NCBI GenBank assembly: GCA_009617715.1
Contig: VTFK01000458.1
Coordinates: 178,329 to 242,328 of the forward strand
DNA: 64,000 nucleotides
DNA from: Plectrocnemia conspersa
Lineage: Eukaryota > Arthropoda > Insecta > Trichoptera > Polycentropodidae
Direction of reading: 5' to 3'
The position numbers were made by a program, and so were the translations under genes. Position 1 is the stretch's first letter, and the number at the start of each line of letters is the position of its first letter. This document shows positions 50,301-60,507 of the stretch, in pieces. Under the pieces are notes generated by a model, which was not told the DNA's origin, ran no database searches, and saw only the letters and a list, made by a program, of their open reading frames with translations.

Positions 50301-53300
50301 TGTTACATTATGAAATATGCTATCAAATATTTGTAACCAAATTTTTATAAAACTGATACGTAACGAAAACTCGCATAATGTAATTTTATGTGTATTCTAT
50401 AAACTTTACAATATATTGCCACAAAGATAAGATAACTATAAATAGTAACAGCGATTTTTTAGATATGGTCGATTTCGTAAAAAAAAATATAGAAATGATT
50501 ATATGGCCAACCTTTCATACATAGGCATTTTATCATAGATGACTTATCGACCAGCACGATAGATGTTGGCGAAAACCTGCAAGACCTAGGTTCGAATCTT
50601 CATATGGAACATAATTTGTAACGTGTTTGAGAGATCAGATTTAGTGATTATTATATAATTATAATTCAGGTCGATTATCTCAGATTAGGATTTCTAGATT
50701 TTTCTAACATCATGGAAAATATTGTGATGAGTAATAAATATAAAATAGAGCTAAGTTGTGCATAGTGACATGTAAAAAAACGTCGCCGATTTACAGCCTT
50801 TGATTTCAATCTGATGTCTCACTACTCATTTAGTAGTCGTTGATTGTGTTGACCATGTTATAAATAATTTTATTCTTATTTTGAATAATGGTCATATCTA
50901 AATATATATTTTTTTTGTAATATACACACACACATACAACATGAAATTAAAAAAAATATCTCTAATATTCTGTAGGGTAACCAGAAACAACGGACTATTA
51001 AATGCAGACATTTTTCTGCCGGAATCAGCTCCCCCTTATTTTTTAAATTTGTCTTTTTTTTGTCCCTATTTTTATTTCAAGAACTGCCATAAATGTTCAA
51101 TTGGTTTTAAGTTTGGGCTGTACAAAAAACATCCATAATATTGTCTCTGAACCATTTTTTTGTTCATCAGGAAAAACCTATTTATTTAGTGTATGCATGT
51201 AACATTATGCATTCCACACTATCCACATACTATTCCTAATTCATTCAATTATATGCACAGGCCCAAAACCACGCCAAGTCATACAGCCCCATACTATGAT
51301 ACTCAGGTTAAACTCTTTATTCACAAATCGTCACACATCGCCTTCTATCAGAGCCTATTCTATTCAATTTACACTCACCACTAAACAAAATAGTCTTCCA
51401 GTCTGAGTGTCCAATTAATGTGATTTTTGGCAAAATTAACTCGTTTTACTGATTGACGAATAGTTTACGCCGAGCGTATAAACCTGCTTCACACAATCTT
51501 CTCCGAATATTACTTCCATGATAAGTATATATTTCCTTTTTTGTATCTTACAACAGTTTTAAGTGGATTTTCTCTAGAAATGCTTATTATTTATCGATCC
51601 AAACGCAGTGTTTTTCGCATTTATCACATGTTTTATATTTTTCAAATATTTCAATGCACTATAATATTAAGGTTTTTTGATATACTATTAACTGACCACT
51701 GCTTGTTATGATTAAAGTTCACGATTAATTTGCGTTTTATCAGATCACAATGGGTAGTTAACACATATTAAATTTGATTTTCTTGTTAAATTTAATCACA
51801 ATACTAAAACAGAAATTGATAGGATGACATTAAAAGCAGAACTAAGCCGAAACATTATAGATAAAGACTCCCTTTGAATGGTAAACTCATGTCATGTGAT
51901 ATTTATAGAATGTCTCGAGAAATGCAATAAATTTTGAGTTTTAATGAATACCATTCAGAGTGAACCTCAGACCTGTTGGGTGAATATGTCCCCTGGTAGT
52001 TTCAATGTAAGATTTTATTACGCATTAATTTAGCCTTTATGAACAAAAATATTATGTCCTCAAAAAAGACCTATAGTTTAACTGCCACTGTATATATTTA
52101 TTTAAGAATATATATGGGTATTAGTTGATGAATAATCACCAGTATTTTCATAGCTTTATATATTATATGTGGTATTATACGCACCACAAAACTTTTAACA
52201 AATTATTTTATTGTAGATTCGGTTGAGTTGTTATATTTCTTTTACCTATGCGGTTTATTGTCAGTTGAGTTAATCATCTGTTGATTTTTCAAAGGGTACT
52301 ATGCTAGTGATAACGAGGTGTATAATGTCCCATTTACTTATTGTTATAATAGTTGCATCAGTGTGCACACGCAAAAATGATTTTTCGGGAAATTCAAATA
52401 GTCATCAATTTTTTATTACTATAATGATGCTTGTGCAAACTCATCGAAAATAACTTTTTAATTAATGAGCATCAATATATGTTTTAAACTGTAAAAAACT
52501 AACATTCTCTATATTTAATTAATTCCTAGAAGTTCAAAGGCATGTGTCATGTTCAATATCATTTTTATTTTCTGAAGCGTTTTTGAATGACTTGATGAAA
52601 AATTATCAGTATTTTCTTTCATTAGTTCCTCAGGAATTCTTCTAATAATATATTACAGTAATAAGATTCGTCAATTCCTGACCATTTATCGCTAAATTTT
52701 GGAAACAGTTTTTTGATCAGTCTATGCCAGCCGCTCGTCATGTATCCGACTATTGTCAAAGCCCAGACGTGTGAATTGTTATCTATGGTACTCAATCTAA
52801 AAAGTTTACGTACATATTTTCTTTAGATAAATAAAGTAACCGTTTTTAACTACAGCCAACCATGCTATAATAAAGAAAACTATAAAATCAATAGTAGTGT
52901 TATAAATATAATTTGACTGACGATGATAACTTATGACAAAAAACATTTGCGTTATTACGAAAATAATATTTCTGTTAGTGAATATAATCGGGAAACTAAG
53001 GCGAATATTTCCAATAGCGAAAGTTATAATACTTAATGAGATTATACCGACGAATTTAAATCATAAAACATTTATTTATTGACGATGACAATGATGAACC
53101 TGAAAGAAACGCTCATGGATTATTTTAAAGCAAGGGTAAATGTAAAAGTAGCGATGACATTCTGAGACGACCATTTTTCTTAGGCAATAAATCAGACCAA
53201 AAATTCCAGGTTTTCAGGAGCCTATGGATTTATTTAAATTATTTTTCATGAATAAATATATTATAAATGTATGTAGAAAAACAAAAAACTATGCACTTGT

Positions 53301-54804
53301 GGATAATTTACTTTTCCAAAAATTATATTTAACTAGTAGAAGTATGTTTTAACAGAAGAAGACTTTAATAAGCAACAAAAAAAATAAGCAAGAGCTATAG
53401 ATGAACGAACAATAATATTCCAGTATTTACACGATGCACACTAGGCGTGGCTTCTTAAATAGGCACTATTCCTATATAGTAAATTCCAATATTATATTTG
53501 AAAAAAAATTTATGTAAAGAAAAAGAGATTTTTTAAAACGTGATTGAAAATCATATCCATATGTGGAAGATGGACAAAATAAAACCGTAAATATGTTAAT
53601 TGTAACGTAAATACGTGTTTCATATATCAAAGTGATTAAAAATATGTTGAGAATCAGTGAACAAGGATAGAGCGAAACATTTTTTGTTTGTGTTTTTTTT
53701 TTTATCTAGGTAGTGGTCCCAACATCTGGTAAGGGTACAGTTTACACTCAAAAGCTTAATAGTTGTGATTTAATAAGAAAAAATATTAATACGTTGAATA
53801 TATTCGACACTAAGATCAAAAAAGCTAACTGTCGATGTAGAGTAACAGATACGCATTTAAACCCCATTATGTCGAAAGATAAATTAAACTTCGAGACCAT
53901 TATTATAATATGTATATGTCACAAACACATGAGAATTGCATTCATTTCGAAAGAAATATACAAAAGTGCTCCTATTGTTTTAGATTCAAATATGAAGGAC
54001 AAATTGCATTGTATTCTATTACTTCAAGATGTTATTAAAAGGTAATACAAAATGCTTTACTACATTATTTTTGTCCCTTTGTTCTCAACATATACTAACT
54101 ACACACAGTATTTTATTTTATAAGAACATACATAAAAGGGACGATTCAAGTATGTGAATTTTGTTCTTATTACTGTGTTATTTCTCATAGCAATAAATAT
54201 TTTATTTTATAAAGAACATACAAGTTTACAAAAGCAGATAAGGTATTTTGACAAATTATATACGCAATTGTGTGCTATTTTTCTACGTCGTATATCATAC
54301 GACGTAAATATGAGAAAGTCAATCATATACAGCGTTTATATACTTTTAATAAACAAACACAAATATTTTTGTTGAAAATGAAAACATGTGTTGCATTTCT
54401 GTTTTCTAATATATGTAATTTGTGACCATGACAACGTTACAAAATTAGGAATTATAATCAAATTGGGTAAAAGGCGAAATTATTGCGCAATACTGTGACC
54501 TATATAAGCGGCGACGGATGCATCTACGATATGGCAAAAAGTGACGTTGAATTCGATCGATCGCGCACGATCAAGTCATTCGGTCAAGACGAGTGTAAAA
54601 AAGATGGCGGCTGAGAAGTGTCGACGGCGGTCGGGGGATTGGGATTGGGACGGGGACGGGGGCAGGGGAATGACGGCTCACCTCGCCGTTGGTGATGTTG
54701 ATGCCGAGGTAGATGTCTCCGAAGGAGCCTGAGCCGACCTTGCGCACGATGCGGTACTTGCACGCGATAATGGTGTCCTTGCGGAGGGTGGGGCGGTACG
54801 CCAT
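41361..54804 (-). CDS. CSNK1A1: Casein kinase I alpha (Ser/Thr kinase)
   Basis: Kinase of Wnt and Hedgehog signalling: it primes beta-catenin/Armadillo and Ci phosphorylation and also acts in the clock and DNA-damage response. Nine exons on the minus strand, in transcript order: 54682-54804, 49007-49113, 48728-48849, 48452-48646, 46124-46223, 45949-46051, 43130-43216, 42962-43061 and 41361-41419, all in phase, 331 residues (human about 337). Seen: glycine loop GSGSFGDIY (24-32), VAIK lysine (46), catalytic loop HRDIKPDN (134-141), DFG (157-159), [15 protein letters not shown], and MYLRQLFRILF near the C-terminus. CKI-alpha is favoured over delta/epsilon by [17 protein letters not shown] with [10 protein letters not shown] and by the short tail, which here ends in the basic [16 protein letters not shown]. 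Intron 1 is 5.6 kb. Introns carry many transposon copies. Confidence 0.95.
41494..41621. mobile_element. piggyBac-like MITE, 128 bp, CKI-alpha intron 8
   Basis: TTAA on both sides (41490-41493 and 41622-41625) with inverted ends CTCTTTCACCA and TGGTGAAAGGG. No coding content. Confidence 0.65.
41899..42041. mobile_element. Short MITE with CAGGCGCGCACACAGG ends
   Basis: Inverted ends CAGGCGCGCACACAGG and CCTGTGTGTGCGCCTG, with internal GGGCAGTCC/GGACTGCCCC words that also pair. Flanks share (G)CACAT, which may be an imperfect target duplication. A CAG start suggests hAT, without proof. Confidence 0.7.
43961..45552. mobile_element. Non-autonomous DNA transposon interrupted by a mariner
   Basis: Outer ends are inverted: GAGGGTGAGTCAAATTATA after a TA at 43959 on the left, and TTTAATTTGACTCACTCTC ending near 45552 on the right. 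The sequence between 45110 and 45552 shows no coding frame. The left 86 bp and right 440 bp belong to this host element, and the middle is a separate mariner insertion. Confidence 0.7.
44047..45110 (-). mobile_element. mariner transposon copy, broken, nested in the previous element
   Basis: Minus-strand frames read mariner transposase motifs in order: a [10 protein letters not shown] helix-turn-helix region, then a cluster ending [11 protein letters not shown], then [15 protein letters not shown], where the first catalytic Asp box is expected (FSDEAHFHL in the family, here ISDVAYFHL). The acidic residue pattern is therefore already damaged. Ends are AAGGTGATTCAATTT on the left and CGAATTGGATCTC on the right, matching the other copies at 24400 and 62940. 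Frameshifts make it inactive. Confidence 0.8.
47086..48033 (+). mobile_element. Internally deleted piggyBac-like element (CKI-alpha intron 4)
   Basis: TTAA targets at 47082-47085 and 48034-48037. Inverted ends CACATTATGGTC and GACCGTAAAGTG. A short frame from the ATG at 47359 reads [17 protein letters not shown], an acidic N-terminus like those of piggyBac transposases. After a stop, a further acidic stretch with [20 protein letters not shown] follows. The catalytic DDD core is absent. Non-autonomous remnant. Confidence 0.72.
49635..49901. mobile_element. hAT-type MITE in CKI-alpha intron 1
   Basis: Ends CAGTGGTCTCCAAA and TTTAGAGAGACCACTG are inverted, with ATACAC present on both flanks as a possible imperfect target duplication. 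The interior holds an inverted pair GGCGCGTATGGTA / GGTACGCGCC around TTCCCTTTTCGCTCGCTTGC, with AAAAGGGAATGCA on the other side. Related in end type to the 3329 element. Confidence 0.75.
50940..52091 (-). mobile_element. Tc1-family transposon remnant (CKI-alpha intron 1)
   Basis: Minus-strand pieces in order: an [12 protein letters not shown] segment near 51490, [10 protein letters not shown] near 51400 (first catalytic box, with the expected DE pair partly lost), a segment with a YGAV phrase near 51290, and [15 protein letters not shown] near 51100 (the SPDLNPIEHLW box of Tc1). Stops and frameshifts are frequent. The terminus TAGTTTAACTGCCACTGTAT lies at about 52075-52094. The opposite end was not found. 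Confidence 0.72.
53713..54045 (+). other. Unrecognised open frame, possibly chance
   Basis: A 110-codon frame opposite in strand to the host gene CKI-alpha, within its intron 1. It has several Cys residues (CRCRV, CICHKH) and a [14 protein letters not shown] end, but no motif I recognise. A CTAG splice-acceptor-like site stands just before it (near 53707), so it could be an exon of something. Chance is the simpler explanation in AT-rich intron. Confidence 0.15.
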
Positions 54805-55165
54805 TCCGGCGGGTGAGCCTTCGGGCTTCGTCGGGGGCTTTATGTAATGTCCGCCGCCCTCGTCTCCCTTTGTGTTGTCTATGGGCGCGCGTCTGCCCGC
54901 GCGGCGTACTGCGATGGGGCGCGCGCCTTTGCCCTCCGTCGTCGGCCGTCCGTCGTCCGTCGCCCGCTGCCCGCGACGCCCACTCTAACTCCGACTCGCT
55001 CCGACCTCCGACGAACGACAAACACCCAGCGGACCTGCGACTGCGATGGCGACGGCGACGGCCACGACGCTCCCTGCGACCATAGACAACGCACGGCGAG
55101 CTCCGTAGCTCCCTCCCCCTCCCCCCGCTCTTCCGCTCCTCTTCACTGCTACTGCTATGACAAAT
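54805..55165 (-). promoter_or_regulatory. GC-rich, CpG-rich promoter and 5' UTR of CKI-alpha
   Basis: The 360 bases upstream of the start codon are far richer in G+C and CpG than the surroundings, with many CGACGGCGA-type repeats. This is where transcription of the minus-strand kinase gene is expected to begin. The long arginine-rich frames across it on both strands are compositional artefacts. Confidence 0.55.
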
Positions 55166-55499
55166 TAAATTATTCATTTTTATAAATTACATAAATATAT
55201 TCCATTGTCTACGGTAAGCTGAATATTTTTTTTTTGAAACGGCAATGCAAATCTATCTTTTTTCTATCTTATGAAATAATCGTTATAATTGTCAAAACGA
55301 CACCCCAAAGAGTCTGTGTAAATAATTTTGAAGTACACAAAGTTGAGGATATTAGTTGTAGTGAACTTCTACAAACTTCATTATTCGTAATTTTTATTAG
55401 AAACTACCCAATATATTATCATTTTACATACATATAAAATATAACATAAAAATAATTAAAAGTGTTTTTTCATTCCATTCAGAAAATCCGTTACATTTT

Positions 55500-55830
55500 T
55501 ATTTTTGCGGACACTGCGGCGACGACGGCACTATTTTATTACTTTTGACGTGGATTCTTGATTTCTGAGAAGTGATAATTGTTTTTTTGCGCTCTCATAT
55601 TGATCAAAATTTGGTTTAGATGTGCTTCGTTAGATTCTCACTTACTGTAGGTCGTAATATTGTTATAAAAAGTCTTAATATAAACGCTAAATAACCGAGG
55701 GTTTCTACCACGACGGCGTCTGCACGATTTTATTGCTTTTGACGTTGATTTTTACTTGATTTGACTTCTGAGAAATAATAAAAAAATTTTCGCTCTTTTA
55801 TTGGTCAAAATTCAACAATTATCGGTTCTT
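55500..55830. repeat. Foldback-module copies upstream of CKI-alpha
   Basis: Two direct copies of the ACTGCGGCGACGACGG / ATTTTATTACTTTTGACGTG core, with the GAAGTGATAATTG phrase, start at about 55510 and 55700. Same family as 23905, 27943, 32370 and 34170. Confidence 0.65.
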
Positions 55831-57385
55831 ACGCTTATACTGAAAGCGTATTGGGAACGAATTGTGTGAATCGCTACTAGAATTTCCTATTTAAGTAAAA
55901 TGTGATTATTTATCATTTCTGTTTATATTTTTCAATCTAGAATATATAGATAATTTATTATATTCACTGGATTTTGGTATTTATATAAAAAAGTCGTAAA
56001 ACATACGAAATATTCAAAAATAAAAAATTGCAAATACAAGAAAATATGCTTCTACCTACTTTTTCCAAGAATGGTATAATGAAGTGTACGAAAATAACAG
56101 TGCATTAATTAAAGCGTTTAAATTTTTAATGTGTAGATATTTTTGAGTGTAAATTTTGAATGTATTTTAATTTATTTAGTGGGCTACGTTTACTATCAGA
56201 CTGTTATATTAATCAATCATCAAACAATTTTGTTCATAAGGATGATTGATTTTATATAGAAATGACTCCCTAGATTTTGCCTACTTTTGACATACTAATA
56301 TATTTTTAAAAACATGTAATACCATTTTATGTACACTTATGTCATTATTAAAAACACTTGATATATTTAGATATTACAATAGATAGATTTTTGAGTGAAA
56401 GGATATTTTACGTTTAGAATAGTTTTGTAGAAGTAGAAGTTTATTAAAGATGTATCGGGAAGTTAATGAATATAAAGGACTGTGAAGAAGAATTTGAAAG
56501 CGAACGAAGTATCTGGCTGTAAAGTCGGTCACCTGATAGCCGTGTCGGTAAAGCAGTCGCCCATCGAAGCATGTGTCATTGTCGAGTGCGCAATTAGGCG
56601 GTGAGTACGATTTCACCGGTTTATGGTTAGTTTTTGCCGCTCTTTATCAACTATCAAGTTCCTTCAAATAGTGAATAGTGCTACGTAATATTTTACAGTA
56701 ACCCTTTCAAATAGTACATATTTCAAAGGAATGAAACTATTTATAGAAAAGTAAACAATCGAATAATAGATGACGTGAACATGAAATGATGAACATTCCG
56801 TTACATTTAAGAAAGGGCGTGGCGGAAATGTAAACTATGACGGCAAACACTAGTTTTATTACACTATATTTTTTTTAATTTTAAATTTTTCGTCACCTTC
56901 ATCCAAATAATCAATTGTGCCGATTTAAAAAACAGCGACTCTACAACGTCATTAAATAACGATTTTTTTTATATTATTTTTAACACAATATATGGAATTT
57001 CTAAATATTTTGTTTTGAGCATTTGCGCCACTAACTGTTTTTTTATTATTATTATTGATGTGAATCATTTCCACTAATCGCATAAAACCTTGTGCGTATG
57101 TGTAAAAGAAGAGGAAAAAATATTGGGTCTTATCTTTGTAACGATTGAGATAATGAATTTGAAAAATAATTGCGAACACTTCTCTGTTAGTGTTAAACTA
57201 ATAGAAATTCGAATGTTATAATATGAGTTAGTAATATTAAAACAAACATAAACCACATATGTTTATGTAAATAATATGTATTTAACATGACAAATAAAAT
57301 ATGGGTACTGGTTGATTAATAACACTCTTTCGCCTCGTGAAATAATGAATTAAAAGGAATTAAGAACAAAAATTTATACTTTTAT
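55831..57385. other. Intergenic, AT-rich
   Basis: No gene recognised and no repeat with clear ends. Only short chance frames. Confidence 0.35.
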
Positions 57386-57387
57386 TT

Positions 57388-58335
57388 ACATATGTATGTT
57401 AAAATTATTTTTTCAGTGGTATTTAATTTGTGGATCGCATAAGATCAAAATTAAAATCATCAAATTTATTTTATTTCTAGTTTAAATAAATATTTACAAA
57501 GAAACTGAATATTTTGAAACTCATTAAAAAAGTACTTTGAATGACGGCGCCACACTCAAAAGTAATGATTACGTACTTCCCACTGCATCACATTGCCGAG
57601 ATTGACAATGGTTTAGCCATAAGGGTTACGAAAGCGGCCAACGACGTTTTACTACAAAAATACGTTTTAAAATTTCAACAGATTAGGTAAGAGCGAGCGA
57701 GCATTGGTCAGAACAGTGAACACCTCATGAATAACTGCAACGATTTTATTTAAAATGTGAATTATATAAATTTACAACAATACCTTACTTAAATGGTTTT
57801 AAATGTTCTGACCAACGCTCGCTCGTTCACACCTAATTAACTTAAATTTTAAAATGTGTCTATGTACCAAAACGTTGTTGGCCGCTTTCATAGCTGTTAG
57901 GGCCGAACACGGCAGAAAGTTCATAACCATTAGTTTCTGAGCGTGGCGCCGACATTCTTAACAAGTACCATTTTATTTTATTTGTGTTCAGTTTCTTTGT
58001 AAATATGTTCTTAAATTATAAATAAAATTAATTTTCTGATTTTAATTTTGATCTTATGCGATCCACAGATTAAAAACCACTGATAAAATAATTTCATTTA
58101 ATATATGTTAGTTTGAACAGGAAATGGATGTTTCACAACCATGATAATAAACAAGTACCAAACAAAATCAATGCATTTCGTCAAGTAATCCTCAAAATAT
58201 TCAGTTTCTTTGTAAATAATTATTTATACTAGAAATAAAACAAAATAGAAAGAAACATATTTTATGATTTTAATTTTGACCTTTTGAGATTCACATATTG
58301 AAAACCACTGATAAAATAATTTTAACATATGTACC
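57388..58335. mobile_element. Long inverted-repeat (foldback) hAT-like element upstream of the toxin-like gene
   Basis: Left arm from about 57388 contains CAGTGGTATTTAATTTGTGG and GATCGCATAAGATCAAAATT. The right side carries this arm inverted twice, ending CCACTG at 58082 and again at about 58310. The outer copy also pairs with the ATGTTAAAATTATTT flank on the left. An inner inverted pair, GCGGCCAACGACGTTTT (about 57632) and AAAACGTTGTTGGCCGC (about 57870), surrounds AGAGCGAGCGAGCATTGGTC and its complement. No transposase frame. Confidence 0.65.
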
Positions 58336-58677
58336 AATACAAGTCAAAACATTTGTATTTTAATTTCTTTTAATTCAAAAGACTCGTCGGTTCGGCGAAT
58401 GTTAAGACGGCTTGTCACTAATTGATCAGTACCAAAATATGTTTAAAAATAATCAAATTTTATTTTTGTACTTTTCACTAATTTTCAGACCTTTACGACA
58501 AAGTATTCAAATCTTATGCTCGTAAGCTTCAGTATAAACCCTTAAGTGGAATTTTTCAACATTTCTAAGGTATAGTTGAAATATTTTAGAAAAATATTGT
58601 GACATCTTGGAAATTATTTATGTTGATTGTTTTTTATTTAATTATTAGTAATTAAAGGTTTCACATAAGAGATAACG

Positions 58678-60281
58678 ATGCATCGGGATCGAGGCCTATC
58701 ATTTTGGGACTTTGTGCCGGTTGTCGGTAGCGTTCGAAATTTGAAACATTCGTCTGAAGATTTTAGTGATGGCAACAATATACAAGGCCTGCTAAATCTA
58801 GGATTAGGCGTTGGAGGCTTGGCGTTGGATGTCATGACATTCGGGTCCGCTTCCCTACTACGCGATGGGATAAAGATAGGAGTGAAAAAAGGAGCCGAAA
58901 AGATAATCATTACAAAATCAGCTGAAATTGGATTGAAAGTGCTGGGTACTACCACTGCTGGCTATGCAGTTAAAAGTGTAGCAAGCCCTGTAATAAATGG
59001 AACATGTAAGTCAAACATACCGTCTTTTTGCTTAGATTTTCATGTGGAATATTTTTAATACTTAATATTTTCTTAAATTGTACTAGGTGATGTAGTTCGG
59101 GAAGAATTTAATAATTACAACAGAAATTCTAATGGAAGGAGTAACAGAAACAACAACGATAATACTAAAAAAGAATCATCCAATGACAGAAAAACAACAA
59201 ATACAGAATCTTCCGGTGCAAACGCTTCCAATACTAAATCTTCAAACAATAGCGGTAGCAACAGTAATAACAATAACAATAATAATAACAATAATCCAAG
59301 AAAAAACAGTGGAAGTAAATATCAACAAGACCATAAAATATTTCGGATTATACAATATTTTTCATATCATTTTGAATTTATTTAGCTAATACGACACAGA
59401 ACAGACGAGATGAAACACTTGCATGGTTCAAGAGTTTGCAAATCACGGGCATTGACGCCAATCGAATACAAGACCATGAATTAGATCGTTTAGCTAAGGT
59501 ACTGTCGACAATACGTTTATCTTACTTAATACGCTGTACTTAATTTTGTTTGTACATGTAGGTGCGAATCGAAATGATGACTTACGAAAATGGTAATGCA
59601 GGTTTTATGGACAGGGCAGTAGATTTTGCGAGGTTTATGCGTCCGACTAGCGTATCAAGATTCTGCTCCTTTGTGAACTTTTTCGCCATCAGGTTCAGAA
59701 GCGAGAGAGACACTCAAATGCAAAAGTCTAATTTGACTCTCAAAAAAGCTGGTACGTTGTACATATTTACTTGATAAAAGATTATCGATTTAAAAAATAA
59801 AAAATTATGTTCTCTTTATTTTAAATTATTAGGGGAAAATGCTCTCAATGGTATGACGAATCGAACCGTGCAAGCCAGTTTTGATCAATCTTTAGAAACT
59901 GTTCGAACTCATCAGATGGCTTACAACGTCAGTCAAAGAAATCCGCATCCTGACGTTAACACCGACTTGAATCGTAGTGAGATCATTCAGATCGTTAGAA
60001 AAGAGCAAAAAAAAAGGAGCATACGCTTTGGATCGGAAGAGGCGGCAACGTATCATATGAAAAAGCATCCAATGAGCTCTGATGACGCTAGATATGTCGA
60101 ACTGGCTAACGTATTAATTGAGAATCCAAACGCAGATGTAAAATACAAAATTAATGATGATGGTAGTATCGATATAGAATTTACAAGTCCCGCGGGCGCA
60201 AATGGCTATCTATACTGCGTCATTCTCATAACGAACGGCAAAATCATTTTAAAAACATTTTTCACGAAAAGATATAGATAA
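58678..60281 (+). CDS. Uncharacterised protein with C-terminal BECR-type toxin-nuclease-like domain
   Basis: I do not recognise this as a known insect gene. Five exons with good GT-AG borders and continuous phase: 58678-59005, 59087-59314, 59386-59498, 59562-59751 and 59833-60281, about 435 residues. N-terminus without signal peptide, opening FWDFVPVVGS, then a Gly-rich hydrophobic stretch (about 37-55) and an amphipathic Lys-rich part. These resemble pre-toxin regions of bacterial polymorphic toxins (inference). Exon 2 encodes an Asn/Ser-rich linker with a poly-Asn run (about 110-185). The last about 90 residues show the pattern of BECR-fold RNases found in contact-dependent and phage-borne toxins: two His four apart in YHMKKHP (about 361 and 365), a Y-V-E-L-A-N helix, an Asp/Gly turn, and a closing beta pair with T-N-G-K-I-I-L-K-T-F. 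Introns show it is a eukaryotic locus, not contamination. AATAAA occurs at 60681. Upstream noncoding exons are possible. Activity is unproven. Confidence 0.6.
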
Positions 60282-60483
60282 CTTAAAAGTAAATCTACCA
60301 GTCAATCTTGATTTAAAATATAATTATATTTTTATATATGTATGTACTTTGTATCGTATTTGTAAGTATAAGAATTCCTGTTGCTGTTTGTTACTTCTAG
60401 AGGTGATTTGATTCAGATGAACATCAACAAAATTTATAAATCGAAGAGACGGTAGCCTCTCATCGTATAAAGGGACCGCAACA

Positions 60484-60507
60484 TGCTGATGATGATGATG
60501 ATGATGA
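60484..60507. repeat. (GAT)n microsatellite
   Basis: Six or more tandem GAT units in noncoding DNA after the toxin-like gene. On the other strand it makes a chance poly-His run that should not be read as a protein. Confidence 0.85.

Noticed and set aside
50535..50620. Possible tRNA or SINE head (GGTTCGAATC)
   Set aside because: Has a B-box-like word, but no acceptor stem pairing or clear A box could be formed.
54584..55177. Long arginine-rich frames on both strands over the CKI-alpha promoter
   Set aside because: They follow from high GC content and simple CGACGGCGA-type repeats, show no domain, and overlap the true first exon in another frame.
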